Assembly (NCBI GenBank): GCA_900540595.1
Contig: UQGL01000015.1
Coordinates: 1 to 56,507, forward strand
Reading direction: 5' to 3'
DNA length: 56,507 nt
Origin: an uncultured Oscillospiraceae bacterium
GTDB lineage: Bacteria; Bacillota; Clostridia; Oscillospirales; Ruminococcaceae
Positions within the stretch are counted from its first letter, which is position 1, and each line of letters opens with the position of its first letter. Of the stretch, positions 9,448 to 18,579 are shown one piece after another. Both the position numbers and the translations under genes were made by a program. A model generated the notes under the pieces. The model did not search any database. It was not told the origin of the DNA and saw only the letters and a list, made by a program, of their open reading frames with translations.

Positions 9448-10653
9448 ATGGCTGAAAAGGAAAAATTTGACCGCTCTTTGGAGCATGTCAACATTGGTAC
9501 CATCGGTCACGTTGACCACGGCAAGACCACTCTGACCGCTGCCATCACCAAGACTCTGGCTCTGAAGGGCGATGCCGACTTCATGGATTACTCCAGCATC
9601 GACAAGGCTCCCGAGGAGAAGGCTCGTGGCATCACGATCAACACTGCTCACGTTGAGTACCACACCGAGAAGCGTCACTACGCCCATGTTGACTGCCCGG
9701 GCCACGCTGACTACATCAAGAACATGATCACCGGTGCTGCTCAGATGGACGGCGCTATCCTGGTCGTTGCTGCTACCGATGGTCCCATGCCCCAGACTCG
9801 TGAGCACATCCTGCTCGCCCGTCAGGTCGGCGTGCCCAAGATCGTTGTCTTCATGAACAAGTGCGACATGGTTGACGACGAGGAGCTGCTGGATCTGGTC
9901 GAGATGGAGATCCGTGAGCTGCTGAACGAGTACGACTTCGATGGTGACAACACCCCCATCATCCGTGGTTCCGCTCTGAAGGCTCTGGAGTCCACCAGCA
10001 CCGATCCCAACGCCCCCGAGTACAAGTGCATTTGGGAGCTGATGGATGCTGTTGATACCTACATCCCCACTCCTGATCGTGCTGCTGACAAGCCCTTCCT
10101 GATGCCCGTTGAGGACGTCATGACCATTTCTGGCCGTGGCACCGTCGCCACTGGTCGTGTCGAGCGTGGTACTGCCCACGTCGGCGACCAGATGGAGATC
10201 GTCGGTCTCAAGGAAGAGAAGATGACCACCACCATCACCGGCCTCGAGATGTTCCGCAAGAGCCTGGAGTTCGCTCAGGCTGGCGATAACATCGGCGCCC
10301 TGCTGCGTGGCGTTGACCGCGACCAGATCGAGCGTGGCCAGTGCCTGTGCAAGCCCGGTTCTGTTCATCCCCACACCACCTTCGACGGTCACGTTTACGT
10401 CCTGAAGAAGGAAGAGGGCGGCCGTCATACCCCGTTCTTCAACAACTATCGTCCTCAGTTCTACTTCCGTACCACCGACGTTACCGGCATCATCACCCTG
10501 CCCGAGGGCACTGAGATGTGCATGCCCGGCGACAACGTTGATATGCACGTTGAGCTGATCACCCCCGTTGCCATGGAGGAGGGCCTGCGTTTCGCTATCC
10601 GCGAGGGCGGCCACACCGTTGGTTCCGGCGTTGTTTCCAAGATCGAGAAGTAA
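9448..10653 (+). CDS. tuf: Elongation factor Tu
   Basis: GTPase that delivers aminoacyl-tRNA to the ribosomal A site; 401 residues. G1 is [10 protein letters not shown], the switch I region has [13 protein letters not shown]3 is DCPGHADY and G4 is NKCD. Domains II and III are full length, ending in the usual [23 protein letters not shown] is upstream. The gene has its own promoter and ends in a strong terminator, so it can be expressed above the level of fusA. Confidence 0.98.
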   Translation: MAEKEKFDRSLEHVNIGTIGHVDHGKTTLTAAITKTLALKGDADFMDYSSIDKAPEEKARGITINTAHVEYHTEKRHYAHVDCPGHADYIKNMITGAAQMDGAILVVAATDGPMPQTREHILLARQVGVPKIVVFMNKCDMVDDEELLDLVEMEIRELLNEYDFDGDNTPIIRGSALKALESTSTDPNAPEYKCIWELMDAVDTYIPTPDRAADKPFLMPVEDVMTISGRGTVATGRVERGTAHVGDQMEIVGLKEEKMTTTITGLEMFRKSLEFAQAGDNIGALLRGVDRDQIERGQCLCKPGSVHPHTTFDGHVYVLKKEEGGRHTPFFNNYRPQFYFRTTDVTGIITLPEGTEMCMPGDNVDMHVELITPVAMEEGLRFAIREGGHTVGSGVVSKIEK

Positions 10654-10677
10654 TTTCTTGCTCTGAAAAGCAATACT

Positions 10678-10712
10678 ATGGGCGCTGTCCGCAAGGGCAG
10701 CGCCCATTTTTT
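10678..10712 (+). terminator. Terminator of tuf
   Basis: A 13-bp stem (ATGGGCGCTGTCC with GGGCAGCGCCCAT, one G-U pair) closed by a GCAA tetraloop is followed by six T. Confidence 0.93.
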
Positions 10713-10767
10713 ATACCCGTCAGCCTGCCGCCGGAACCATCGTAACAGGCAGCAGGAAAAAACAAAG

Positions 10768-10809
10768 AAGCCATACGAAGCAGGTGAGTACACCTGTTCC
10801 GTATGGCTT
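10768..10809 (-). terminator. Terminator of the pectin degradation unit
   Basis: A 19-bp stem with one mismatch and one wobble and an AGTA loop is followed, on the minus strand, by TTCTTTGTTTTTT. It lies 14 nt past the pectinesterase stop codon and marks the 3' end of the GH28-GH105-isomerase-CE8 transcript. Confidence 0.88.
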
Positions 10810-10822
10810 TTATTGTTGGTGC

Positions 10823-11797
10823 TTATACAAGCCCGAATTCGGCCCGCAAACGCGCCAGCATTGCACGCTGGGCATCCGCCTCGGCAATGCTATCCACGCT
10901 GCCAAAGGCGCGCACAGGGGCGCTGCCGGGGCCTGTGGAGCCGTATTCGCCGAAGCGTGCGGTCTTTTCGTTCTCGGGGTCGTGCCAGTTGTCCCAGCCG
11001 CCGGCGCAGACTTCCTCGCTCAGGGAGCAGTCCAGCCAGTAGCAGGCCGCGTCAGCGCGCCACGGGCGGCCCAGATAGACGCTGCCGGGGGCGCAGTTGC
11101 CCGCTACGGTGCAGTCTACAAAGAGGTAGCCGGGCTTGCCTGCGGGGGTGCTGGGGGCCGTGATGTAGCAGATGCCGGTCTTGTGGTGCCACGGCTCGAT
11201 GCGGCAGCTGTCAAACACAGCATTGGCCCCGCCAAAGATGAAATCAATGTTACCGCGGATCGTGCAGCGGCGGTAATACTGGGTCGTGTCCAACCGGGGG
11301 GCATTCTCGCGCGGGCCGCGGAAGCCGTTCTTCTCACGCTCCTGCAGGGGCAGGGGAGCAGTGAAAAGGGTGTCCTGATTGCCGTAGAGGTTTACATCCT
11401 CCATCAGCACACGGCTGGCATCAGCATAGACGGCAAGCGCCTGACCGGCCTTTGCACCGTCACCGGCGTTGTTCTGGATGGTCAGGTTGCGCACGACCGC
11501 CTTGCCGCCGCCCAGAAACAGCGTTTCGCTGCGAAAGGTGCCGGTCTTGGCCTCGCCAGGCCAAGGGTCACGGCCGCCGACAGAGGAGGTGATAACGGTG
11601 GCATTGCGGTACTCGCCCTCAATGATATAGTCAGCAAGCTCGATGAAGGGCCGCTCCTCATAGATGCCGTGCTTGATGTAGAAGCGCACCGGCAGCTCCG
11701 GCGTTTCGGCGCAGGCCGCCGCGGCTTCCGTCAGGGTGCGGTAATCGCCGCGGCCGCTCTCGTCCACGACCAGTGTTTTTCTTTCGAGTTCAGCCAT
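10823..11797 (-). CDS. Pectinesterase, CE8 family, predicted cytoplasmic
   Basis: Removes methyl esters from homogalacturonan oligomers, releasing methanol. The right-handed beta-helix family motifs are clear in this 324-residue protein: YGNQDTLF with Asp142, GNIDFIFGGANAVFDSC with Asp185, and LGRPWR with Arg244, the expected acid/base, nucleophile and substrate-binding residues. The N-terminus MAELERKTLVVDESG has no signal peptide, so the enzyme should act on imported oligosaccharides. Its ATG overlaps the stop of the isomerase gene (TGATG), indicating translational coupling; it is the last gene of a four-gene minus-strand unit. Family assignment is secure; exact substrate is inferred from the neighbours. 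Confidence 0.92.
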   Translation of the reverse strand: MAELERKTLVVDESGRGDYRTLTEAAAACAETPELPVRFYIKHGIYEERPFIELADYIIEGEYRNATVITSSVGGRDPWPGEAKTGTFRSETLFLGGGKAVVRNLTIQNNAGDGAKAGQALAVYADASRVLMEDVNLYGNQDTLFTAPLPLQEREKNGFRGPRENAPRLDTTQYYRRCTIRGNIDFIFGGANAVFDSCRIEPWHHKTGICYITAPSTPAGKPGYLFVDCTVAGNCAPGSVYLGRPWRADAACYWLDCSLSEEVCAGGWDNWHDPENEKTARFGEYGSTGPGSAPVRAFGSVDSIAEADAQRAMLARLRAEFGLV

Positions 11798-12624
11798 CAG
11801 AAAAATCCTTTCATAAAAGTGATGTCACTGGCCGCACGCGCTGGCACAGCCTCCTCGCGCAGCACCGGCAGAGCGGGCTGGGGCAGCTGACGCAGCATGG
11901 CAAACGCCCCGGCATAGTCGGTGCGGCTCTCCTCTAAGCTGGTGTGCAGCAGGCTGCCGTCCGGCGCAAACGCCTGCCCTTTGAAATGGACAGCCACGAT
12001 CTGATCCCCCAGCAGTGCGCCCATATCGTACCAGATGCGGTCCTGTGCGTCTGCATTCTCAGCAGATACAAGGTTGCTCATGTCAAAGATGACCTTCAGA
12101 TTCGGGCTGCGCATCGTGTCCAGAATGTGGCGCGTGGCTGCGGCGGAGTTCATGCTGTGATAGGTCACAGGCTCGATGCCTACGGTAACGCCGAGCGTCT
12201 CGGCAGCGGGCAAAATCTCTGCCAGACTGCGGCAGAGAAGCTCCTGCGCCTGCGCACGGGTCGTCCCGGCAGGCTGCTTGGACATGGCCGTGGTCTCGGT
12301 GCCGATGCACCCGGCCCCCAGCGCCTTGCATACAGCCAGCTGGCTCTTGAAATCGGCTACATTGCAAAGCCGGCTCTCGTCATTTATAGCCAGCTCGACA
12401 TAGGTGCCCAGCACGGCGACCTGAATGCGGTGTGCTTTTTCGGCGGCAACCGTCTCGGCCACCAGCGCATCCGTCACATCGGCGTAGCTCTTTACAGAGG
12501 GGACGCATTTTTTATAAGCAAGCTGCACGGCCGCAAAGCCATCGGCAGAAACCTGCCCGAACAGCTCATCCGGCGTGCTCTTGCCGTAGTCGTGCAGACG
12601 GGCACCTACAATAAAATTCGGCAT
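11797..12624 (-). CDS. Sugar phosphate isomerase/epimerase-like TIM-barrel protein
   Basis: A 275-residue member of the AP-endonuclease-2/xylose-isomerase-like TIM-barrel superfamily. The metal-site pattern of the family is visible: Glu in GCIGTETTA, Glu in VGIEPVTYHSMNS, Asp in VIFDMSNL, His in VAVHFKG and a late Glu in PVLREEA. These proteins commonly isomerise or epimerise keto- and aldo-sugars, so a role in uronate or rhamnose processing fits the pectin locus. The actual substrate cannot be read from sequence. It lies 12 nt downstream of GH105 and overlaps the CE8 start by one base. Confidence 0.8.
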   Translation of the reverse strand: MPNFIVGARLHDYGKSTPDELFGQVSADGFAAVQLAYKKCVPSVKSYADVTDALVAETVAAEKAHRIQVAVLGTYVELAINDESRLCNVADFKSQLAVCKALGAGCIGTETTAMSKQPAGTTRAQAQELLCRSLAEILPAAETLGVTVGIEPVTYHSMNSAAATRHILDTMRSPNLKVIFDMSNLVSAENADAQDRIWYDMGALLGDQIVAVHFKGQAFAPDGSLLHTSLEESRTDYAGAFAMLRQLPQPALPVLREEAVPARAASDITFMKGFF

Positions 12625-12636
12625 GGTGCAGCCTCC

Positions 12637-13788
12637 TTACTTCTTGCGCGCGGCGAGGATCTCGGTGTAGGCCAGCAGCAGGGGACCGACACCCTTGGCG
12701 TCGTTCTCAACGATCGGCTCGCTGAAATAGTAGGCAAGGCTGCCATCGCGGCGGGTAGCGCCGCCAAGCCCGGCCACCAGACAGATGCCGCCAAGCTGCA
12801 GGGCACCGTCAGCGCCCACGCCGAGATGGCGGTCGCAGGTGCCGTAGAAGGCCTTCTCGCCGTAGGCGGCGTACCGCTTGGGCAGGTAGCCAAGGCGCAC
12901 ACCCTTCAGCACGGCGTAGGCGAACAGCGCACTGCCGGAGGTCTCCAGATAGTTGCCCTCCACACCGGCCTTGTCGATGACCTGCCAGAACATGCCGCTC
13001 TCGGCATCTTGGAACGCGATCATTGCATCCACGGCGTCTTTGAGCATCGACATGATTGCGCGGTACTCATAATAGAGCATATCGTCCATGCGCTCGAGCA
13101 CATCGACCATCGCAACAAGGAACCAGCCCATGGCACGCAGCCAGAAGTTGGCGCTGCAGCCGGTCACGGGGTCGGCCCAGTACATCTCGCGGCTCTCGTC
13201 ATAGCCGTGGTAGTACAGGCCGGTTTTGGGGTCCTTCATGTGCTTCTGGATATTCATGAACTGTTTGTAGCTGTCAATGCAGCCGTGCATCCCGTTGCAG
13301 CGTGTCTCGTACTCCATGTAGAAGGGCTGAGCCATGTAGGTGCCGTCCAGCCAGACCTGATTCGGGTAGATCTTTTTGTGCCAGAAGTTGCCCTCTCTGG
13401 TGCGGGGCTGGGTCTCGAGCTGGCTGCGGATCGTCTCGATGGCATCGCGGTAGCGCTGCTCGCCGGTCAGGTCATAGAGGGTGAACAGGTTCTTGCCCTG
13501 ATTTACGTTGTCAAGGTTGTACTCCTGCGGGTCGTAGGTCTCAATGACGCCGTGATCCTTGACAAAATAGTCGAGGAAATTGCGGGAGAAGGCCAGAAAC
13601 TTCTCATCCCCGGTCGTCTGGTAGAGACTCAGGCAGGCGGTGATCATGCAGCCGTCGATGTAATTCCATTTGTTCGGCTTGCCGCTGCGCACCTTTTCAA
13701 TGTTCCAGAGCGGGGCTTCGGCGGTGGAGCCGGCAATCAGGTAATCTACATAGTGGCCCAGTGTGGTTAGAATCTCGTCATGGGTCAT
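12637..13788 (-). CDS. Unsaturated rhamnogalacturonyl/galacturonyl hydrolase, GH105
   Basis: The 383-residue protein matches the YteR/YesR (GH105) family, (alpha/alpha)6-barrel enzymes that remove 4,5-unsaturated uronic acids from pectin oligosaccharides by hydrating the double bond. The catalytic Asp is expected in IYPNQVWLDGTYMAQPF; it is Asp148 here, close to Asp143 of YteR. No signal peptide. It starts 3 nt after the GH28 stop, with GAGGA overlapping the end of GH28. Its presence suggests that some imported substrate was previously cut by a lyase, since only lyases create the unsaturated end. Confidence 0.9.
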   Translation of the reverse strand: MTHDEILTTLGHYVDYLIAGSTAEAPLWNIEKVRSGKPNKWNYIDGCMITACLSLYQTTGDEKFLAFSRNFLDYFVKDHGVIETYDPQEYNLDNVNQGKNLFTLYDLTGEQRYRDAIETIRSQLETQPRTREGNFWHKKIYPNQVWLDGTYMAQPFYMEYETRCNGMHGCIDSYKQFMNIQKHMKDPKTGLYYHGYDESREMYWADPVTGCSANFWLRAMGWFLVAMVDVLERMDDMLYYEYRAIMSMLKDAVDAMIAFQDAESGMFWQVIDKAGVEGNYLETSGSALFAYAVLKGVRLGYLPKRYAAYGEKAFYGTCDRHLGVGADGALQLGGICLVAGLGGATRRDGSLAYYFSEPIVENDAKGVGPLLLAYTEILAARKK

Positions 13789-13791
13789 GGT

Positions 13792-15345
13792 TCAGTCCTC
13801 CTCATAGCGGTCAACATGGGTCAGCTGCAGGCGCTCGCCCTCGTAACCGGTAATTTCTACATTGTGCAGTGCGATCTTGCGCACATTCTCGGCGTGGATG
13901 CCTACCTTGCAGCTGGCGCCTGCGCCGCACATCATGGCTGCCTGCCCGGGGCGTGCATCGGGTGCAAAGCTGATCTTCACATCCCGCATCGTCACGCCCT
14001 CAATGGGCTGCTCCGGCAGACCGCTGAACCAGCAGCCCGCATACTGGGCATCGGTGGCCACGATATGCTCCATCTCCAGCTTGCCGAGGGTCGGGGTCGT
14101 ATCGTCCACGGGCTGGGGCTCATGGGTCTGTACATAGTCGGTGCGGCCGTCCGGGTCGCAGAAATAGAACATGTTGATGACAAAGGGCGTCAGAACGCCG
14201 TCCATCACAACATTGCGGAAAGCCAGCCCGTCAATGACCGCGTATTTGCCGCGGCCGCGGCGGGTCTTGACGCGTAAGCCCCGGTCGGTGTGGTCCATCA
14301 GGCACTGGGTCACCGTGACATTTTTGATGCCGCCGCTCATCTCGCTGCCGATGACCAGACCGCCGTGACCGCGGCTCAGGCAGCAGTTGCGGATGATAAC
14401 ATTCTCGCAGGGGATATGCAGCTTCATGCCAAGGAACAGCTTGCTCGACTTGAGTGCAATGCAGTCATCGCCGACATGAACATGGTTGCCGATGATGTTG
14501 ACATTCTTGCAGCTCTCGGGGTCGATGCCGTCCGTGTTGGGGCTCTGGGAGCTGTTGCGGATGCGGATGTTCAGAATGTCTACATTCTCGGAGTAGGTCG
14601 GGTGGATCGTCCAGGAGTAGCTGTTGCAGGCCAGTACACCGTGCAGCACAACATTTTTGGCGCCGCTTGTAAAGAATAGGCGGGGCCGCCATGCGATCTT
14701 CTTCTGCTTCGGGTTTTGGTACCAGTCACCGTTCTGGGCGTTGCAGTCCAGCGTGCCCTCACCGGTGATCGTCACATTCTCGGCGTTGATCACATTGATG
14801 AGCGCGGCAAAGCTGTCGAGGGGGGTGCCCTCCCACAGGGCCAGATACTTCTCGTCCTTTTCGTTATGGCAGGGGAGAACGCCCGGCAGGATCGGGTAGT
14901 CACGGCGGTCGGTGCCGCCGAGCAGGGTGCAGCCCTTCTCAAGATACAGGGTCGTGTTGCTCTGCAAAAAAAGGCTCTGGGTGCGGTAGGTGCCTGCGGG
15001 TACATAGACCGTACCGCCGGCCGGGCAGGTGGAAAGCGCTGCCTGCAGCTTGGCGGTGTTGTCGGTCACGCCGTCTGCCACAAGGCCGTAACGGCTGGCA
15101 TCGACAAAAAAGCTCTCCTCTGCGGTGGTGAAGGTCAGCGTGTCGGTCACGCCGTCCAGCGTCACAGCGAGGGTATAGGTATGGGCAGGCTCGAGAGAAT
15201 AGAGCGAAAATACGTTCGTATCCCCGCTGCAGACGGCGGCACCGTCCAGCGTGACGGTGTAGGGCGCCGGGGCGCGATAGCAGCTGTCATTGACCAGCTC
15301 AAACACCGCGCTGCGTGACATAGAACGAACAAGCGTGATTTTCAT
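13792..15345 (-). CDS. Polygalacturonase-like glycoside hydrolase, GH28
   Basis: Hydrolyses alpha-1,4 links of galacturonan or related pectin backbones by inversion. Residues 1 to about 85 form a small beta-rich domain (FN3-like), followed by the beta-helix start FVDASRYGLVADGVTDNT. All four GH28 signatures are present: NTDG 270-273, DD 293-294, GHG 326-328 and RVK 358-360. The start at MKITLVRSM (517 residues) is preceded by a GGGGG-type SD; a longer frame to 15447 would overlap the divergent araC promoter. There is no signal peptide, so this is probably an intracellular, oligomer-active exo-enzyme. First gene of the pectin unit. Confidence 0.92.
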   Translation of the reverse strand: MKITLVRSMSRSAVFELVNDSCYRAPAPYTVTLDGAAVCSGDTNVFSLYSLEPAHTYTLAVTLDGVTDTLTFTTAEESFFVDASRYGLVADGVTDNTAKLQAALSTCPAGGTVYVPAGTYRTQSLFLQSNTTLYLEKGCTLLGGTDRRDYPILPGVLPCHNEKDEKYLALWEGTPLDSFAALINVINAENVTITGEGTLDCNAQNGDWYQNPKQKKIAWRPRLFFTSGAKNVVLHGVLACNSYSWTIHPTYSENVDILNIRIRNSSQSPNTDGIDPESCKNVNIIGNHVHVGDDCIALKSSKLFLGMKLHIPCENVIIRNCCLSRGHGGLVIGSEMSGGIKNVTVTQCLMDHTDRGLRVKTRRGRGKYAVIDGLAFRNVVMDGVLTPFVINMFYFCDPDGRTDYVQTHEPQPVDDTTPTLGKLEMEHIVATDAQYAGCWFSGLPEQPIEGVTMRDVKISFAPDARPGQAAMMCGAGASCKVGIHAENVRKIALHNVEITGYEGERLQLTHVDRYEED

Positions 15346-15363
15346 GAGTGAACCCCCAAATGA

Positions 15364-15405
15364 TTGAAAATTTGTATAAAAATAGCTTGAAAATAGTTTG
15401 AAAAA
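15364..15405. promoter_or_regulatory. Three TTGAAAA direct repeats, candidate AraC operator
   Basis: TTGAAAAT at 15364, TTGAAAAT at 15387 and TTGAAAAA at 15398 are in the same orientation, offset by 23 and 11 bp, close to two and one helical turns. They lie between the divergent GH28 and araC genes; the last one overlaps the -35 box of araC. AraC regulators often bind such phased direct repeats. Binding is inferred. Confidence 0.5.
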
Positions 15406-15426
15406 TGGCAAAATTTGTGCTATCCT
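15398..15426 (+). promoter_or_regulatory. Candidate promoter of the araC-type regulator
   Basis: TTGAAA and TATCCT are separated by 17 bp, about 60 bp before the start codon. The weak -10 is consistent with an activated or autoregulated promoter. Confidence 0.5.
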
Positions 15427-15487
15427 TAGAAATAGAACAAGAACCAAACGCCGGGTGCAACGCGCCGCGGCAGTCAGGAGCAGCAGT

Positions 15488-16351
15488 ATGGTTTCGGAAT
15501 ATGTCTACTCGCCCCATGTGGACTTTTTCATCGACCGGGTCGACCGTGATACCGGCTACGAGATGGCCAGCTTCCATATCCACCATAAGTATGAGATCTA
15601 CTATGAGATCGAGGGCAGCCGCCGCTATTTTATCGAGGATGCCGCCTACATCGTCAATGCGGGCAGTGTGGTGCTGATCGGTGAAAACCAGATCCATAAG
15701 ACCGCCGCGCTGGGGGATGGTGCGTCCAGCCGCATCGTGGTCAACTTCAGCCGCGAGTATCTCGATAAAATTACCGACCTGTTCCCGGAGGTGGACTTCT
15801 TCTCTTTTTTGAGTGAGGAGCATAACCACCTGCTCTCAACCATCACGGTCAAGCAGCAGAACCACATCCACGGCATACTGCAGCAGCTTCTTACCCTGCA
15901 GGAGGAAACCTCGCCCGAGGCCGATGCCATGCGCAAGATGCTGCTGGCAACGCTGCTGCTTGAGCTGAAGGAGCTCTGCCGCCAGCAGCAGGAGAAGGGC
16001 GGTGACAGCGGCCGTGTCAGCAACCACATCGTTGACCAGATCCAAGCCTATATCGCCGAGCATTACGCGGAGAAGCTGACCCTGACCGGCATTGCCAGCC
16101 AGTTTTATATCAGCCCCTACTATCTCAGCCGCCTCTTCAAAAAGTCCATCAACCTCAGCCTGATCGAGTACATCAACGGTGTGCGCATCAAGGCCGCGCA
16201 GAATCTGATTGAGAAATCCAACGAGAGCATCTCTGATATTGCCGAAAAGACCGGCTTCATGACGACCGCGCATTTCCGCCGCGTGTTCAAGGATGCCACG
16301 GGGCTTTCGCCCCAGCAGTACCGGCAGTATTATAAGAGAGTGAATAAGTAA
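15488..16351 (+). CDS. AraC-family transcriptional regulator of the pectin locus
   Basis: A 287-residue regulator with an N-terminal cupin-like sensor (residues about 15-130, with FHIHHKYEIYYEIEG) and a C-terminal double helix-turn-helix (last ~100 residues, LTLTGIASQFYISPYYLSRLFKKS and ISDIAEKTGFMTTAHFRRVFK). The start MVSEYVYSPH has AGGAG 7 nt upstream; the frame extends further up but through the promoter. It is transcribed divergently from GH28, the usual arrangement for a regulator of the adjacent catabolic unit. The effector is probably a pectin-derived sugar, by inference from context only. Confidence 0.9.
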   Translation: MVSEYVYSPHVDFFIDRVDRDTGYEMASFHIHHKYEIYYEIEGSRRYFIEDAAYIVNAGSVVLIGENQIHKTAALGDGASSRIVVNFSREYLDKITDLFPEVDFFSFLSEEHNHLLSTITVKQQNHIHGILQQLLTLQEETSPEADAMRKMLLATLLLELKELCRQQQEKGGDSGRVSNHIVDQIQAYIAEHYAEKLTLTGIASQFYISPYYLSRLFKKSINLSLIEYINGVRIKAAQNLIEKSNESISDIAEKTGFMTTAHFRRVFKDATGLSPQQYRQYYKRVNK

Positions 16352-16359
16352 GAACAGGG

Positions 16360-16386
16360 AAGCGCTCCGCAAGGGGCGCTTTTTCT
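16360..16386 (+). terminator. Terminator of the araC-type regulator gene
   Basis: AAGCGCTCC and GGGGCGCTT form a 9-bp stem with GCAA tetraloop followed by a T-rich run. Confidence 0.88.
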
Positions 16387-16390
16387 TTAG

Positions 16391-16535
16391 GCTTCCCCAT
16401 CGGGGGAAGCTGTCCGCGCAGCGGACTGATGAGGGCAAACCTTGCCGCCGCAGCCCGTACACGGGTAATAGCGGTACAGTCTCGCCTCATCCGGCCTCGG
16501 GCGGAGTCTCGGCCACCTTCCCCTCCGGGGAAGGC
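16391..16535. repeat. Family B structured intergenic element, copy 1
   Basis: About 145 nt. Order of modules: hairpin GCTTCCCC/GGGGGAAGC, hairpin GTCCGC/GCGGAC, then CTGATGAGGGC, which pairs with GCCTCATC 3' of a variable middle, a GGCC-bounded stem, and a terminal CCTTCCCC/GGGGAAGG hairpin. It lies between convergent genes, between the two terminators. Confidence 0.75.
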
Positions 16536-16593
16536 TCTCTATCATACAACCCCTCCGCCCGCTAGGGCAGGGGAGTATAATTTTCAAAATAAA

Positions 16594-16631
16594 GGCTGCC
16601 CCGTACCCCTTGAATGTGGTACGGGGCAGCC
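16594..16631 (-). terminator. Terminator of the sugar ABC transporter unit
   Basis: A perfect 14-bp stem (GGCTGCCCCGTACC with GGTACGGGGCAGCC) with a 10-nt loop is followed on the minus strand by TTTATTTT. It lies 39 nt past the last permease. Confidence 0.92.
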
Positions 16632-16669
16632 GTGTGCCTAAAGAAATTATTCGCCGCTGCGGGGCGGCA

Positions 16670-17530
16670 TCAGCCCTTGACAGCACCAGCAGAGATACCA
16701 TCAATGAAGGCATCCTGTGCGCAGAAGAAAACGACCAGCTGCGGGATGATGGAGATAAGGGAGAGAGCCAGAATGCGGTTCCAGTTGAAGCCGCTGTCAG
16801 CGTCCATGGACAGCTTGACGAAGATGGACATCGGGTACTTGCTGGGGGTCTGGACATAAAGCAGGGGACCCATGTAGTCGTTGCAGCTCCACATGAACTG
16901 GAACAGACCGCAGGCTACCAGAGAGGGGCTCAGCATCGGGGCAATGATCTTGTACAGGATCTTGACCGGGCCGCAGCCGTCGATGGCAGCCGCCTCGTCC
17001 AGATCGTGGGGGATGCTGCGCATGAACTGCACCAGCTGGTAGACGAAGTAGGTCTCAGTGGCGAACAGGGTCGGCACCCACAGGGGCAGGTAGAAGGGGC
17101 TGTTGATCCAGCCAAAGGAGTTGTACATCAGGTACTGGGGCACGTTCAGAACGACCTGCGGCAGGAACAGGGTGGAGATCATGATGCCGAACAGCATATC
17201 GCGGCCCTTGAACTTAAAGCGGCTGAAGCCGTAAGCGGCAATGACAGAGCTGATAACGGTAAAGATGACCTTGGGGATAACGAAGCTGTAGGTGTTGATG
17301 AAGGCGCGCCAGATGCTGATGTCGCCGCCGTAGTTCTGGGTCACGGCGTCAATGTAGCCCTGCAGCGTGGGATTGGCAGTCAGGAAGCCGATGCCGGAGA
17401 AGATCTCGGCGTTGGACTTGAAGGTGGCGCCCACCATCCAGACCAGCGGGTAGATCATGATAACGCCGACAAGGATCAGCACAAAGTACTGGAAGAAACG
17501 GCCGATTTTATGGGCGGTAGAAAGTTTCAT
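16670..17530 (-). CDS. Carbohydrate ABC transporter permease, MalG type
   Basis: Inner-membrane channel subunit, 286 residues, with six predicted membrane segments. The cytoplasmic EAA loop is DEAAAIDGCGPVKILYKIIAPM, which contacts the ATPase. It is the third gene of SBP-permease-permease. No ATP-binding subunit is encoded nearby; CUT1 importers in Firmicutes often share an MsmK-type ATPase encoded elsewhere. Position beside the pectin enzymes suggests import of oligogalacturonides or rhamnogalacturonan fragments. Confidence 0.93.
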   Translation of the reverse strand: MKLSTAHKIGRFFQYFVLILVGVIMIYPLVWMVGATFKSNAEIFSGIGFLTANPTLQGYIDAVTQNYGGDISIWRAFINTYSFVIPKVIFTVISSVIAAYGFSRFKFKGRDMLFGIMISTLFLPQVVLNVPQYLMYNSFGWINSPFYLPLWVPTLFATETYFVYQLVQFMRSIPHDLDEAAAIDGCGPVKILYKIIAPMLSPSLVACGLFQFMWSCNDYMGPLLYVQTPSKYPMSIFVKLSMDADSGFNWNRILALSLISIIPQLVVFFCAQDAFIDGISAGAVKG

Positions 17531-17543
17531 TTTTCAATCCTCC

Positions 17544-18455
17544 TTAATCAGCGTAGTAGACCCAGTGCTTCTGGCTGGTGAAAGCGATCACAGTCAGCAG
17601 AGCAACGGCGATGAACATGACCCAGGCCAGCGCACACGCCATGCCCATCTCGTTGGACTTGAAGGCGTAGTTGTAAACCAGCAGGGAGACAAGCGTAGTG
17701 GCATTGCGCGGGCCGCCCTGCGTGATGATGTAGGGGCCGTTGAATTCCTGAAACGCCTGTGCGATCTGGGTAACGAGGTTGTAGAAGATAACGGGGGTGA
17801 TCATCGGCACGGTGATCGAGAAGAACTGCTTGGTCTTGGAGGCACCGTCAATAGTAGCGGCCTCGTACAGATCGGCGGGAACACCCTTCAGGGCAGCAAG
17901 GAACAGCACCATGGCGGAGCCGAACTGCCACACACGCAGCAGGCAGATGACGAACAGCGCCCAGGTCTTGTCAGCCAGCCAGTCGGGACCCTGCACGCCG
18001 AAGAAGCCAAGGATCGTGTTGACAACGCCGGTGTCCTTGAACAGGGCACGCCACAGAACGGCGATGGCCACAGAGCCGCCCAGAATGGACGGAATGTAGT
18101 AGACCGTGCGGAACAGGTTGACGAACTTGATCTTGAAGTTCAGAATGTAGGCGATGAACAACGCAAAGACCAGCTTGAGGGGCACCGTGATGAAAGCATA
18201 CTTCACGGTGGTCAGCAGGACGGAGACCGTCTTGCGGCTGGTGAAGATCTCCACATAGTTCATAATGCCGTACTGACTGATGCCCTTGAAGAAGTTCAGG
18301 TCGGTAAAGCTGTAGAACAGAGAGCTTGCAAACGGATAAGCCTTGAAGATCAGAAAGCCGAGAATCCAAGGAATCAGGAAGAACAGGCCGGTGTTTTCGT
18401 CACACCAGCGCTTAAAGGGTGTGCGCTGGGTCGTTTTGGGTGCTGCAGAGCTCAT
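17544..18455 (-). CDS. Carbohydrate ABC transporter permease, MalF/LplB type
   Basis: The 303-residue partner permease with six membrane spans. The first lies near residues 30-50 (GLFFLIPWILGFLIFKAYP), and the EAA loop is LYEAATIDGASKTKQFFSITVPMI. The start is the MSSAAPK ATG: AGGAGG lies 6-7 nt before it, inside a longer frame beginning with GTG at 18473. The MalG-type gene follows after 13 nt. It dimerises with that permease to form the translocation pore. Confidence 0.93.
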   Translation of the reverse strand: MSSAAPKTTQRTPFKRWCDENTGLFFLIPWILGFLIFKAYPFASSLFYSFTDLNFFKGISQYGIMNYVEIFTSRKTVSVLLTTVKYAFITVPLKLVFALFIAYILNFKIKFVNLFRTVYYIPSILGGSVAIAVLWRALFKDTGVVNTILGFFGVQGPDWLADKTWALFVICLLRVWQFGSAMVLFLAALKGVPADLYEAATIDGASKTKQFFSITVPMITPVIFYNLVTQIAQAFQEFNGPYIITQGGPRNATTLVSLLVYNYAFKSNEMGMACALAWVMFIAVALLTVIAFTSQKHWVYYAD

Positions 18456-18502
18456 CCAAAAACCTCCTATCACTAATTGCTGTATAGCGTTTCAACATAA
18501 AG

Positions 18503-18544
18503 AGCCGGTCCCCGCCATGCCTGAGAGCGGGGCTGGGACCGGCT
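18503..18544 (-). other. Intercistronic hairpin between SBP and permease genes
   Basis: AGCCGGTCCC pairs with GGGACCGGCT around an inner structured loop; on the minus strand no proper T-run follows. Such hairpins after an SBP gene usually act as partial terminators or 3' stabilisers, giving more SBP than permease. That effect is inferred. Confidence 0.6.
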
Positions 18545-18579
18545 GGTATTACCTAAAAGATTTTACCGTTGCGAAGGGA

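Noticed and set aside
11944..13770. 608-codon plus-strand ORF in the pectin locus
   Set aside because: It is antisense to the isomerase and GH105 genes, which have clear family motifs and SD sequences.
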